From an uncultured Sutterella sp. (lineage in GTDB: Bacteria; Pseudomonadota; Gammaproteobacteria; Burkholderiales; Burkholderiaceae_F): DNA of 26,275 nucleotides. The position numbers and the translations under genes were made by a program. Below, in pieces: positions 7,019 through 15,393 of this stretch. How positions within the stretch are numbered: position 1 is the first letter of the stretch; the number at the start of each line of letters is the position of its first letter. The notes below the pieces were generated by a model. That model was not told where the DNA came from. It searched no databases and was given only the letters and a program-made list of their open reading frames with translations. The DNA is taken from positions 1 to 26,275 of the forward strand of contig CABUOH010000002.1 of the NCBI GenBank assembly GCA_902493085.1, given 5' to 3'.

Positions 7019-7049
7019 CCTCCGCAAGCCTCTTTCCCAGTTGCGGAGG
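7019..7049 (-). repeat. Inverted repeat in the relA leader
   Basis: CCTCCGCAA (7019-7027) and TTGCGGAGG (7041-7049) form a perfect 9-bp stem with a 13-base loop, 22 bases upstream of the relA start codon and just ahead of its ribosome binding site. There is no T-run, so it is not an intrinsic terminator; it may be an mRNA structure or an operator. Confidence 0.5.
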
Positions 7050-7140
7050 GCTTCTACAGTCATGCGGGCGATCGCTCATGGAGAGTGGCACCAAAAGCGA
7101 ACGCCTGCACATGCAATTCTAGAGGATCCCTTCTGATCTA

Positions 7141-7155
7141 GGCGGAGCCTCCGCC
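7141..7155 (-). repeat. Short GC-rich stem-loop after the autotransporter gene
   Basis: GGCGGA and TCCGCC pair around a 3-base loop about 30 bases past the stop at 7187. No T-run follows on the minus strand, so it is at best an mRNA 3'-end stabiliser or a Rho-dependent pause site. Confidence 0.35.
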
Positions 7156-7186
7156 CTTACCCCGGACGCCCTTCTCGAACAGGCGG

Positions 7187-9334
7187 CTAGAACTGGTAGT
7201 CAACCGTCAGGCCGCCCGTCCAGGAGCGCGAGCCGTCCGGCCCCGTTGATCCGCCAAGACTCACCCCCGCGACGGAGTTGCGCAGGCTCACCTTGAGCGC
7301 GACGTCGCCGAAAAGCTCGCCGCGCGTCAAATCCTCATGCGAAACGCTTGCCGAGGCGCCATGGGCCCTGACACTCTGCTCAACCTCCAGATCTCCTCCC
7401 CGCACGCGGCCGCCGAGCGTGACGTCGGCCTTGATCCAGCTCGAGGCCGACGGACGAAAAAGCTCGTGCCAACCGGCCTGAAACTGAAGCGTGCCAACCC
7501 AACGGTCCTGCTCCTCGACATCCATGATGGACTCGCCGTCGAAAGCAACACCATAAGCCGACTTGAAGAAATTCGTCAGCGCGAGCGCCCCCGTCAAATT
7601 GATGCTCTTGTAGCTTCCCCAGCCGGGGTAGAAGCTCCCGGCGGCGCCCGCAGTGAGCGCCTTGCGCGACGGTTCCCCGGAGGCCAGCATTTCCTGCATC
7701 GAGCGAACGCGCACCTTGTCATTGCCGCCCGAGAAGGTGCCGAAGCCCGTTACGGAAAACCGTTCCCAAGCCTTTCCGCAGTAACCGGCAATCGACATCA
7801 CGTTGGACTCCACGGTCACGCCGCTGTAGCCGCGATCGGTCTGAAACTTCTCCTCATAGCCGCTCGTGACATCCGCATCCGCATACGAGACAAGCAGACC
7901 GGCAAACTTGTTGGCGTGTCTTAGATTCACCTCCAAATCAAGCCCCGTCACCTCTCGCGTCCAGTTGAAGGGCTCATAGTCGCGCTCCCTCACGTTCTGA
8001 TAGCGGCCTCGGCTTTCACCCTTTCGCACCGTCACCTTCACGGCCTGATCATCTTCGAAAGCGACGATCGCCCTGGAGGTGCGCTCCACAACGTTTTCGG
8101 CCGTTCTGAGCATTTCAGCCGAGGTGCCGGCTCCCTTCATGACGGCCACGATGCGGTTGACGGCTGCGCCGAATTCGCCCGCCTCCAGTCTTCTCATGAA
8201 CTCCTCCTGAAGGGGGCGGGGCGCATCGGCCTGCACAGCCCAGTCGCCCAGCGCATTAATGACTGGCGAAAGCGGCCCCTCGTAGCGCCACGGCTCCTGG
8301 ACGAGTACCAGACCGTCCGCCGTCATCTCGAAATTCATCAAGCCGGCATGGCCGTTTTGACTGACCAGGAACTTGAGGTTCTCCACGCCCTCGAGTCTGG
8401 CGCCTTCGTCGACATTGAATATGACGTGACCATCCACGGCGCCTTCACCGCCGGCGGCACCCAACCCGTCTGAATTGTCATCGTCATCATCCGCAATCAA
8501 AATGACGGCCCCCTTCTCAAAGACGCTGAGCGTACCAGCCCCGAAACCTATCGCCCCCGTTTTTCCGTCCTGTTCGGCCAACCAGCTTTTCTTGATCACG
8601 ACGCCTGCGCTTGAGCCCAAATGAAAATTCACGCCCGACTTCGCCTCGCCGTCGCCGCCAAAGCTCATCTGAGTGTCACGGGTAACGTTCAAACGCTCCG
8701 TCAACACCAACACGTCCTGCGGCTCATACCCCGCCAGACTGAGGACGTAGCGACCCTCATTCGCGAGTTGATGAGCTTCGAATGCCCCGGCCGTGAACTG
8801 CGCCTGCGAGTAATCCGATGATTTGCCCGCCCAGGATGAGAAGAGCTCGCCCAAGTCTTCGCCAGGTTCAAACCCGTCATCCAGATCACCGCCGTCCGTT
8901 TCACCACCTCCGGACAAATCGGGAGGAATCTCGTCGGGCTTGGGCAGATTCTCCGTATCGACCACGAGGGTCGTCGTACCGCCGCTCGCGATCACATTTA
9001 CAGCTCCGGCTTCTGACGGTATGGCCAGTGAAACGCCGTTCATGCCGTTTGAAACACCGTACCCCCGAAGCAGAAAGGTCGTTCCTTGGCAAACTTTTGG
9101 CACGACCAGAACATTGTGAAAGCCGACAACGAGGCCCTGAGGCCTGTCGCCCGTTACGTGTACGATTGCAGCCGGCGCTTCGGCTTCATACAAGGTAAAG
9201 CCGTCGAGGTCAAGCTTGATCTCCTTGACCTCCAGCGCCGCAACCGATGCGCTCAGCACAAAGGCGGAGGCAGCGGCAATCAAAGCCTTGCATAAACGCA
9301 TTCCGTAACAATGAGGGGGTTTTATTGATTTCAT
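7187..9334 (-). CDS. Autotransporter (type V secretion) protein
   Basis: A 715-residue protein with a Sec signal peptide: basic start, then hydrophobic ALIAAASAFVLSASVAA ending near residue 33. The passenger (about 34-420) contains a Pro/Gly/acidic linker (around residues 130-165) and a run of Asp near IADDDDDNSDG. A helical linker precedes a C-terminal beta-barrel of about 270 residues with alternating aromatic/hydrophobic strands, ending LTVDYQF; the terminal Phe is the outer-membrane assembly signal. The barrel should insert into the outer membrane and export the passenger. The passenger is short, has no protease motif I can recognise, and its function is unknown. AGAGG 7 bases upstream supports Met1; Met12 would also give a complete signal peptide. 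It is flanked by unrelated housekeeping genes and appears to be a single-gene unit. Confidence 0.82.
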   Translation of the reverse strand: MKSIKPPHCYGMRLCKALIAAASAFVLSASVAALEVKEIKLDLDGFTLYEAEAPAAIVHVTGDRPQGLVVGFHNVLVVPKVCQGTTFLLRGYGVSNGMNGVSLAIPSEAGAVNVIASGGTTTLVVDTENLPKPDEIPPDLSGGGETDGGDLDDGFEPGEDLGELFSSWAGKSSDYSQAQFTAGAFEAHQLANEGRYVLSLAGYEPQDVLVLTERLNVTRDTQMSFGGDGEAKSGVNFHLGSSAGVVIKKSWLAEQDGKTGAIGFGAGTLSVFEKGAVILIADDDDDNSDGLGAAGGEGAVDGHVIFNVDEGARLEGVENLKFLVSQNGHAGLMNFEMTADGLVLVQEPWRYEGPLSPVINALGDWAVQADAPRPLQEEFMRRLEAGEFGAAVNRIVAVMKGAGTSAEMLRTAENVVERTSRAIVAFEDDQAVKVTVRKGESRGRYQNVRERDYEPFNWTREVTGLDLEVNLRHANKFAGLLVSYADADVTSGYEEKFQTDRGYSGVTVESNVMSIAGYCGKAWERFSVTGFGTFSGGNDKVRVRSMQEMLASGEPSRKALTAGAAGSFYPGWGSYKSINLTGALALTNFFKSAYGVAFDGESIMDVEEQDRWVGTLQFQAGWHELFRPSASSWIKADVTLGGRVRGGDLEVEQSVRAHGASASVSHEDLTRGELFGDVALKVSLRNSVAGVSLGGSTGPDGSRSWTGGLTVDYQF

Positions 9335-9352
9335 GATGAAACCTCTAGATAT

Positions 9353-9382
9353 TTAGATTATTTGTTGTTTCGCTTTCAAGCC
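9353..9382 (-). promoter_or_regulatory. Possible promoter of the autotransporter gene
   Basis: In the A/T-rich stretch upstream of the start, minus-strand TTGAAA is followed after about 18 bases by TAAATA. The match is modest and no other signal supports it. Confidence 0.25.
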
Positions 9383-9471
9383 GCAGCGAAAACCCGATCG
9401 GAATGACTCCAAACGGATTGCCGTGCGATTCAAGGCGGTTTCATCCACCAAGGGGGATTTGTGCGTACAAG

Positions 9472-9506
9472 AAAAAGCGCCGGCTTCGAATCAGGAAGAC
9501 GGCGCT
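9472..9506 (-). terminator. Rho-independent terminator after the DUF711 gene
   Basis: Minus strand: AGCGCCG (9506-9500) pairs with CGGCGCT (9482-9476), the loop being partly extended by TTC/GAA pairing. T residues 9476-9472 follow. It starts 14 bases after the stop codon and closes the lolC-to-DUF711 run of genes. Confidence 0.85.
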
Positions 9507-9519
9507 CTGAATGGGGGAT

Positions 9520-10893
9520 CTAGTTCTTCAGCGAATGAATCGGAGCGGGAATGCGGCCACCGAGCTTCACGAAGCCCGTCGAGTCGCCGCCCGGCACGCG
9601 GATGATCGCAGCCTCGCCGAGCAGGCCGCCGAAAACGGCCTTTTCGCCCACACTCTTGCCGGGCACGGGGATGATGCGCACCGCCGTGGTCTTCGAATTG
9701 ATCATTCCGATGGCCATTTCGTCGGCGATCATGCCCGAAATCGTGGCCGCACTCGTGTCTCCCGGAATTGCGATCATGTCGAGCCCGACTGAGCACACGC
9801 TCGTCATGGCCTCAAGCTTTTCCATCGTAAGGGCGCCGCTGCGCGCAGCGGCCTCGATGGCGCTGTCCTCGGAAACCGGAATAAAGGCCCCCGACAAGCC
9901 GCCCACATGCGAGGAGGCGAAGACGCCGCCCTTCTTCACGGCGTCGTTGAGCATGGCAAGAACGGCCGTCGTGCCCGGCGCGCCGATCGACGAGAGTCCC
10001 ATGGTCTGGAAGATCTCGCCCACGCTGTCGCCAACGGCCGGCGTCGGCGCAAGCGACAAATCGGCCACACCGAAGGGAAGCCGCAGTCGCTGCGCGACCT
10101 CGTTGCCGATGATCTCGCCCACGCGGGTGACCTTGTAGGCCGTGTGCTTGATGACCTCGGCGGCATCCGTAATCGTCAGATACTCTCCCTTCGCCTCAAA
10201 GGCGCGATCCAGCGCCTTCTTGACGACGCCCGGTCCCGAAACGCCCACATTGATGACGACGTCGGGTTCACCCACGCCAAGATAAGCGCCCGCCATGAAG
10301 GGAACGTCCTGAGGAATGTTGCAGAAGACGACGAGCTTTGCACAGCCGATGGCGTCACGCTCCGCCGTTGCCGCCGCCACGTCGAGTATGCGCTCGCCCA
10401 TCAGCTTGACCGCATCCATGTTGATGCCGGCCTTGGTGGACCCCACGTTGATCGAGGAGCAGATCCGATCCGTGCAGGCGAGCGCCTCGGGAAGCGCATC
10501 GATCAGATTGCGCTCGCCCGGCGTCATGCCCTTTTCCACAAGGGCGCCGAAGCCGCCGATGAAGTCAACGCCCACATCCTTGGCGCAGTCGTCGAGCACT
10601 CGGCACGCCTCAACCATCTGATCACGCGAAAAGCCTGCGCAGACGGTGGCCATGGGACTCACCGAAATTCGCTTGTTTACGACGGGAATGCCGTAGCGAT
10701 CTCCGACGATGTCGCAGGTTTCGACGAGCTTTTGCGCATTTTTGAGAATCTTGCTTCGAACCTTGTAGGCGAAGGTGTCGAAGTCACTCGACGCGCAGTC
10801 AAAGAGCGAGATCCCCATCGTAACGGTTCTGACATCGAGGTGTTCAGAACGAAGCATGGACAAAGTCGCAAGGACTTCAGAATCTGTCAGCAT
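9520..10893 (-). CDS. DUF711/UPF0210 (PFL-like) family protein
   Basis: A 457-residue protein recognised as the DUF711/UPF0210 family, which databases often label 'PFL family protein' for a fold resembling pyruvate formate-lyase. Typical blocks are MGISLFDCAS near the start, the Gly-rich GGFGALVEKGMTPGE, INVGVSGPGVVKKAL, and a C-terminal GEAAIIRVPGGDSTGFVKLGGRIPAPIHS. No glycyl-radical motif is evident, so PFL activity should not be assumed. The gene lies 20 bases after the ACT-domain gene. A DUF711 gene next to an ACT-domain gene is a recurring pair (UPF0237/UPF0210 in Firmicutes), suggesting the ACT protein senses a ligand, probably an amino acid, for this enzyme. Full length; AAAGGAAG precedes the ATG by about 10 bases. 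Confidence 0.88.
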   Translation of the reverse strand: MLTDSEVLATLSMLRSEHLDVRTVTMGISLFDCASSDFDTFAYKVRSKILKNAQKLVETCDIVGDRYGIPVVNKRISVSPMATVCAGFSRDQMVEACRVLDDCAKDVGVDFIGGFGALVEKGMTPGERNLIDALPEALACTDRICSSINVGSTKAGINMDAVKLMGERILDVAAATAERDAIGCAKLVVFCNIPQDVPFMAGAYLGVGEPDVVINVGVSGPGVVKKALDRAFEAKGEYLTITDAAEVIKHTAYKVTRVGEIIGNEVAQRLRLPFGVADLSLAPTPAVGDSVGEIFQTMGLSSIGAPGTTAVLAMLNDAVKKGGVFASSHVGGLSGAFIPVSEDSAIEAAARSGALTMEKLEAMTSVCSVGLDMIAIPGDTSAATISGMIADEMAIGMINSKTTAVRIIPVPGKSVGEKAVFGGLLGEAAIIRVPGGDSTGFVKLGGRIPAPIHSLKN

Positions 10894-10913
10894 GTTTTAG
10901 TCTTCCTTTCGTC

Positions 10914-11474
10914 TCAAACAACCCGGACGCGGTGAATGGCTTCAAAGATGGCGGCGTGCTGCATGGAGAGCCTGAGCCCCATGCGCTTGGCGCGTTCGCC
11001 CATGATGCGGTGCAGGGAGCGGGTGTCAACCTGTTCGGGGATGACGACCTCAAAAACCTGGAGGCTTTGATCATCCTCGATGCGAAAGGCCTTGAGGCCC
11101 TCGACATTAATGCGGTGCTCGGCAAAGATGCGGGCGAAGGTGGCAATGATGTCGTTGCGGTCCTGCCCCCAGATGCTCACGATGAAGGGCTCGCCCGAAA
11201 CCGCCGCCCCGCCGGCTCTCTCAACGTCGCGGATGGAAACCGTCAAATGAAACTTCTTCAGATCGTAGGCTGTCTGAATCTCCAGCTGGATGTTCTTGTT
11301 TTCGATGTCCTCGGGCTTGTTCACGAGATAGACGGCCGTGAACTGGTCCCGAAGGGTCGTCTGAGTCATCTGCTCGATGTTGCAGCCGAGCCTCGTCAGC
11401 GTTTCCGCCGTTGCAGCCACGATGCCCGGCTCGTCGAGCCCGATTATCGAGACGAGAATGTCCTTCGTTGTCAT
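10914..11474 (-). CDS. Double ACT-domain protein (GcvR-like)
   Basis: A 186-residue protein of two ACT domains. The first spans about residues 5-90 (ILVSIIGLDEPGIVAATAETLTRLGCNIEQ) and the second about 97-180 (FIVSIWGQDRNDIIATFARIFAEHRINVEG). ACT domains bind small ligands, commonly amino acids. The two-domain layout resembles the glycine-cleavage repressor GcvR, while the partner gene (DUF711, 20 bases downstream) matches the UPF0237/UPF0210 pairing. It has no DNA-binding domain. The start at 11474 is supported by GGAGGT about 10 bases upstream. Role: a ligand sensor or regulatory subunit for the DUF711 protein is the best inference; direct gcv regulation is a weaker alternative. Confidence 0.85.
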   Translation of the reverse strand: MTTKDILVSIIGLDEPGIVAATAETLTRLGCNIEQMTQTTLRDQFTAVYLVNKPEDIENKNIQLEIQTAYDLKKFHLTVSIRDVERAGGAAVSGEPFIVSIWGQDRNDIIATFARIFAEHRINVEGLKAFRIEDDQSLQVFEVVIPEQVDTRSLHRIMGERAKRMGLRLSMQHAAIFEAIHRVRVV

Positions 11475-11512
11475 GAATGGGTGACCTCCGCTTGCAGGAT
11501 TACGAACCCATC

Positions 11513-12310
11513 TTAACGAACTTGCCGAAGCTCGAGCCGATTAAAGACGGCTTGTGCCGTTTTGGTTGACTGAAGTACGAGTTCATCCCTAGGGACTTCA
11601 CGCAATAGGGCGGCAACGGCGGCTGTTTCAGCCGCATCCGCCGGCTCCGTCCTCATGATCCCGGATGCCCGTCGGACCGAAGACGGCATGTCGGGAGAAT
11701 CGGTCTCCAATACAAAGGCGTCGGCCGGAATCTCGGCAAGATGACGCCTGATTCGGCGGCTTCCCTCGTAGGTGACAGCGCCTCCGAACCCAAGCTTGAG
11801 TCCGAGCGAAAGAAAGGCGTCGCGCTCCTGGCTTGACCCGTTGAATGCATGAATGACGCCCGAGATGCGGACTCTCTTCAAATGGTAGAGAAGACGAGAG
11901 GCGCTTTTTCGCATATGAATCGAGCACGGCAGCTTGAGGCGCGACGCAATGATCAGCTGCTCTCGAAAGAAGCTCTCCTGTCGCTCGTCAATCGTCATGA
12001 CGAGGCCCTCTAGACCGATCTCGCCGATGCCGATGAAGTGCGGATCGGCCATGGAGGCTTCGGCGAGCGCAGAAAGCTTTTCCAAGTCCGTCTCCTTCGC
12101 CTTGGGCACGAAGAGCGGATGAATGCCCAGCATGTAGGCGAGCCCGTGCTCGCGGGCGACGTCTGCCGTCCTTTCCCAGTCGGACGCATCGCTCGCGCAA
12201 ACCACCATGTCCGCCACGCCTGCGGCCCGAGCGCGCGCGACCACCTCCGCCAAGTCGTGTTCAAAGGCCTTCGCCTGAAGATGGCAGTGGGTGTCGATGA
12301 GTCCCGGCAC
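11513..12310 (-). CDS. TatD-family metal-dependent hydrolase
   Basis: A 265-residue TIM-barrel hydrolase of the TatD family, whose members act as metal-dependent DNases in nucleic-acid repair or turnover. Metal-site motifs are visible: H8xH10 in DTHCH, GEIGLE (bridging Glu), SIHMRKS, GVIHAFNGS, and LETDSPD with the catalytic Asp. The start codon is GTG at 12310-12308, 2 bases beyond the lolD stop, with GAGG upstream inside lolD. This start puts the HxH motif at the usual distance from the N-terminus, and the tight spacing implies co-translation with lolD. Members are often labelled YcfH or TatD; I cannot tell which subgroup, so no symbol is given. Confidence 0.93.
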   Translation of the reverse strand: MPGLIDTHCHLQAKAFEHDLAEVVARARAAGVADMVVCASDASDWERTADVAREHGLAYMLGIHPLFVPKAKETDLEKLSALAEASMADPHFIGIGEIGLEGLVMTIDERQESFFREQLIIASRLKLPCSIHMRKSASRLLYHLKRVRISGVIHAFNGSSQERDAFLSLGLKLGFGGAVTYEGSRRIRRHLAEIPADAFVLETDSPDMPSSVRRASGIMRTEPADAAETAAVAALLREVPRDELVLQSTKTAQAVFNRLELRQVR

Positions 12311-12312
12311 GA

Positions 12313-12996
12313 TCAGGCCTCTCGTATGACGCCTGCGTCAAGCCTCAGGATGCGATCGCAGCGATCGGCAAGACGCTCGTCATGCGTGACGATCACGATG
12401 GCGGTGCCCTCGTCGCGTGCGAGCTTGAGAAAGAGATCGAAGACACCCCGGGCGGTCGTCTGGTCAAGGTTGCCGGTCGGCTCGTCGGCAAGGATGCAGA
12501 CGGGCTTCGTCACGATGGCGCGCGCGATGGCGACGCGCTGACGCTCGCCGCCCGAAAGCTGCGAAGGCAGGTGGTCAAGGCGATGTCCGAGCCCCACTGC
12601 CTCAAGCATCCGGCGCGCCTTCTCTCTTGAAGACTCCTGATCCTCACGCCGAATCCAGAGCGGCATGGCAACGTTGTCGAGCGACGTGAATTCAGGCAGC
12701 AGGTGGTGAAATTGGTAGACGAAACCGAGCGAGCGGTTGCGAAGCTCGCCGAGCGCCCTCTGAGAAAGCCCCGAGAGGCACGTGCCCGCCACGCGAACTT
12801 CGCCCGAATCGATCGCGTCAAGGCCGCCCACGGCGTGCAGCAGCGTCGACTTGCCCGATCCCGAGGAGCCGAGAATGGCGACGGTCTCGCCTCTGGCCAC
12901 GCTGAACGTGACGTTGGAGAGCACGGGGACCGGATGATCGCCGTCGTGATAGACCTTGACGAGGTTCGAAACCTCGACCGCAAGTTCCTTATTCAT
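12313..12996 (-). CDS. lolD: Lipoprotein-releasing ABC transporter, ATP-binding protein LolD
   Basis: Cytoplasmic ATPase that powers extraction of lipoproteins from the inner membrane for delivery to LolA. The 227 residues (E. coli 233) show Walker A GSSGSGKST (43-51), the LolD-typical GFVYQFHHLLPEF Q-loop region, the ABC signature LSGGERQRVAIARA, Walker B CILADEPTGNLD and the switch His in VTHDE. The frame is open further upstream to 13059, but the start at 12996 is preferred: it gives the family N-terminus and its ATG overlaps the lolC stop by 8 bases, a normal operon junction. The permease partner lies directly upstream and tatD follows after 2 bases. Confidence 0.96.
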   Translation of the reverse strand: MNKELAVEVSNLVKVYHDGDHPVPVLSNVTFSVARGETVAILGSSGSGKSTLLHAVGGLDAIDSGEVRVAGTCLSGLSQRALGELRNRSLGFVYQFHHLLPEFTSLDNVAMPLWIRREDQESSREKARRMLEAVGLGHRLDHLPSQLSGGERQRVAIARAIVTKPVCILADEPTGNLDQTTARGVFDLFLKLARDEGTAIVIVTHDERLADRCDRILRLDAGVIREA

Positions 12997-14248
12997 AACG
13001 AAGGGCCTCCGCGGGCTGGGTTCGGGCCGCGCGCCAACTCGGATAGAGCGTGGCCGCAAGGCTCAGCAGGAAGGAAAAGAGCGCAATGGGAACGATGTCG
13101 GACAGTCTCGGATCGGACGGCATGTCGGAGATGAAGTAAATGGACTTTGGCAAAAATTCAACGTTGAACGCCCTCTCGATCGTGCTTACGATCACGCCGA
13201 CATTCTCAGCCACAAGCAAGCCGAACGCAACGCCGAAGGCCACCCCGACGATGCCGACGATCGTGCCTTGAATCACGAAGATGCGCATAATCGCCCCCTC
13301 GCTTGCGCCGAGCGTTCTGAGAATGGCGATGTCGGCCTGCTTTTCCTTCACGGTCATGACGAGCGAGGAAACGAGTCCAAAGGCGCCCACCAGCACGATC
13401 AGAAAGAGAATGATGCCCATCATGCGCTTTTCCACCTGAACAGCCGCGAACCAAGTGCGGTTCTGCTTCGACCAGTCGGAGGCGTAGGTGCCCGGCGGCA
13501 AGGCATTGACGAGAGAACGGGCGACTGCGGGTGCACGGTCCATGTCGGTCACCCGCACCCGAAGGCCCTGCGGGCCGCCCGTGCGAAAGAGCGCAGCGGC
13601 GTCCTGCAGGTTGACGAGCGCCATCGTGCTGTCGTATTCATAGTGACCCGACGACAGATAGCCGAGCACCGTGAACTGCTTCATGCGGGGCACGAGTCCC
13701 GCAGGTGTCACGCTGCCCTGCGGCACCATCATCGATATGCGGTCGCCCGGCCGCACTCGAAGCGCATGCGCGAGATCTCGTCCGAGCAAAATGCCGAAGC
13801 CGCCGGGTTCGAGAGACTTGAGCGAATCGACCCGCTCAAGATGCTGCGCGATGTCGCTTACGCCGGGCTCGGCCTCAGGATCGATCCCCTTCACCAGGGC
13901 GCCCCGCACGACGCTGCCTGAATTGAGCAGCCCCTGGCCCTGCACGTAGGGAGCGGCGGCGACCACCTCAGGGTTCTTCATGACGTCCTCGGCAACGCTT
14001 TTCCAATCCGTCATGGGACCCGTGCCGTTCGAGATCTCGATATGCGGAATGACGCCGAGCATGCGGTCGCGCACCTCCTTCTGGAAGCCGTTCATGACGG
14101 AAAGCACAATGATGAGCGCGGCAACGCCGAGCGCAATCGAGGCGACGGACATGCCGGAAATGAAGGACAGAAACCGGTCCTTGCGGCGTCCCCTTCGGCC
14201 GGCTCTCGTATAGGTGAGGCCAATGGTCAGTTCAAACGGGATTTTCAC
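12989..14248 (-). CDS. lolC: Lipoprotein-releasing ABC transporter permease LolC/LolE type
   Basis: Inner-membrane permease of the Lol system, 419 residues. The N-terminal segment IGLTYTRAGRRG followed by a membrane helix at about 30-55 (ISGMSVASIALGVAALIIVLSVMNGFQKEVRDRML) is diagnostic. A large periplasmic domain (about 60-270) follows. Three more helices lie in the C-terminal part (FLIVLVGAFGLVSSLVM, IVGIVGVAFGVAFGLL, IVPIALFSFLLSLAATLYP). Only one permease gene is present, followed directly by lolD, so it probably works as a homodimer combining LolC and LolE roles. The start is GTG (14248-14246) with no clear Shine-Dalgarno; the family N-terminus supports it. It diverges from the RpfE-like gene across a 71-base gap. 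Confidence 0.93.
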   Translation of the reverse strand: MKIPFELTIGLTYTRAGRRGRRKDRFLSFISGMSVASIALGVAALIIVLSVMNGFQKEVRDRMLGVIPHIEISNGTGPMTDWKSVAEDVMKNPEVVAAAPYVQGQGLLNSGSVVRGALVKGIDPEAEPGVSDIAQHLERVDSLKSLEPGGFGILLGRDLAHALRVRPGDRISMMVPQGSVTPAGLVPRMKQFTVLGYLSSGHYEYDSTMALVNLQDAAALFRTGGPQGLRVRVTDMDRAPAVARSLVNALPPGTYASDWSKQNRTWFAAVQVEKRMMGIILFLIVLVGAFGLVSSLVMTVKEKQADIAILRTLGASEGAIMRIFVIQGTIVGIVGVAFGVAFGLLVAENVGVIVSTIERAFNVEFLPKSIYFISDMPSDPRLSDIVPIALFSFLLSLAATLYPSWRAARTQPAEALRYE

Positions 14249-14304
14249 AGGCTGACAAAGTGAGGAGTTAAGAGGCTTCCCATTCTAGCCTGTCCGCCTC
14301 CCGC

Positions 14305-14310
14305 TACAAT
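14305..14310 (+). promoter_or_regulatory. Possible -10 box of the RpfE-like gene
   Basis: TACAAT lies 9 bases before the ATG at 14320, with no good -35 at the right distance and no ribosome binding site between. If it is the -10, transcription would start at about 14317 and the mRNA would be nearly leaderless. Confidence 0.3.
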
Positions 14311-14319
14311 GCACAAACT

Positions 14320-15393
14320 ATGTCGAAAGCTTTCATTCTTATTCCCGGCGCCCGTCTGCCTTCGGACGAGGCGGACCACATCCTCGCTTCAATGCCCGAA
14401 GCGAGCATCAAGGCGCTCGAGAGTCTGGGCGAGGGAGCGGGGCTGGTCGTCCCTCAGGTGCTCGACTCCGGCTGCTACCGCCGCGCTCCCCATCTCTCAT
14501 GGCTTTGGCGAGTGATCACCCGCCGCAACTGCCCCCCTCATGAAGCGCCCTGGCGCTGGCTCTCGTTGGGCGGACGCGAGCAGGCGCCCGAGCTCTGGTG
14601 CCTCACGCCGCTCTCTCTCGACGCCGAAGGCCGGGTCCTTGCTCAGCGCCCGCAACTCGACGAGCGCGAATTCATGGAACTCACGTTCGCAATCGAACCC
14701 GTCTTTATCAAAGCGGGCCTTCGCGTCCAAATCTGGGATACGAGCTGGTTTCTCACTCGCCGCGAGGACTGGGCCCTCGTCGCAGCGCCCGCCATGACGC
14801 TCCCCGGCCTCACGCTGGACGAAGCCCCCGTAGAAGGAGAGGCTGCCCGAGAAGGGCGGGCGCTCCTTGAGGAGGTTCGCGGCATTCTCGCTTCGCACCA
14901 CGTCAACGAAGCTCGCCGCGCGGCCGGCAAAGCTGCCGTGGATGCGCTCTGGATTTCGGGCGGCGGACACGAGGAGCTCTTTTTCCCGCCCACGCTTATT
15001 CGCAGCGTCGCATGCGAAGACGCCGCCGTGCGGGGATGGGCCAACGCCGCCGGCATTCTCCTTGAACGCATCGGCCGAGACACGGGCCGCTGGCCCGAGG
15101 CTCCCAAGGGCGACGTCATTGCCGTGATCGAAGACCTCTACCCGGCGTGGCTCACCCGCGATTGGGAGACTTGGGCCCGGGCCTTGCCCGAAGTCGCCCG
15201 CAAGGCTGCTTCCTACCGTGAGGACGCCAAGCGTTTCGAGACTGAGTGCGTCATGGTGGTTGCCTTCGGCGAGACGGGCGCGGCGACGCTCGCGCCGGCG
15301 CAATCGAGTCTCATGGACAAGCTTTTCCGTCGAAAGACTTCGGTCGCCCCCGGCGCCTGGTGCCCCGACCGCTATGAAGGAGCAGCGCTATGA
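14320..15393 (+). CDS. Conserved RpfE-like protein upstream of recJ, function unknown
   Basis: A 357-residue soluble protein with no signal peptide or membrane helix. It starts MSKAFILIPGARLP and is rich in Trp, Arg and Glu; conserved-looking stretches include LSWLWRVITRR, DTSWFLTRREDWAL and ALWISGGGHEE. Its place directly before recJ, overlapping it by 4 bases (ATGA), matches the betaproteobacterial gene often annotated as 'RpfE-type regulatory protein' or, misleadingly, 'phosphoglycerate mutase'. Part of the chain does resemble the alkaline-phosphatase/iPGM superfamily in layout, but I see no metal-binding motif that would prove an enzyme. The family link is from memory of gene context and the function is unknown. 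No Shine-Dalgarno is visible before the ATG, and TACAAT lies 9 bases upstream. Confidence 0.7.
   Translation: MSKAFILIPGARLPSDEADHILASMPEASIKALESLGEGAGLVVPQVLDSGCYRRAPHLSWLWRVITRRNCPPHEAPWRWLSLGGREQAPELWCLTPLSLDAEGRVLAQRPQLDEREFMELTFAIEPVFIKAGLRVQIWDTSWFLTRREDWALVAAPAMTLPGLTLDEAPVEGEAAREGRALLEEVRGILASHHVNEARRAAGKAAVDALWISGGGHEELFFPPTLIRSVACEDAAVRGWANAAGILLERIGRDTGRWPEAPKGDVIAVIEDLYPAWLTRDWETWARALPEVARKAASYREDAKRFETECVMVVAFGETGAATLAPAQSSLMDKLFRRKTSVAPGAWCPDRYEGAAL

Noticed and set aside
9907..10935. A 342-codon open frame opposite the DUF711 gene
   Set aside because: Shadow frame; the DUF711 protein on the other strand is full length and conserved.
12997..13059. Longer N-terminus of LolD
   Set aside because: The extra residues are Arg/Pro-rich shadow sequence of lolC; the ATG overlapping the lolC stop gives the normal LolD start.
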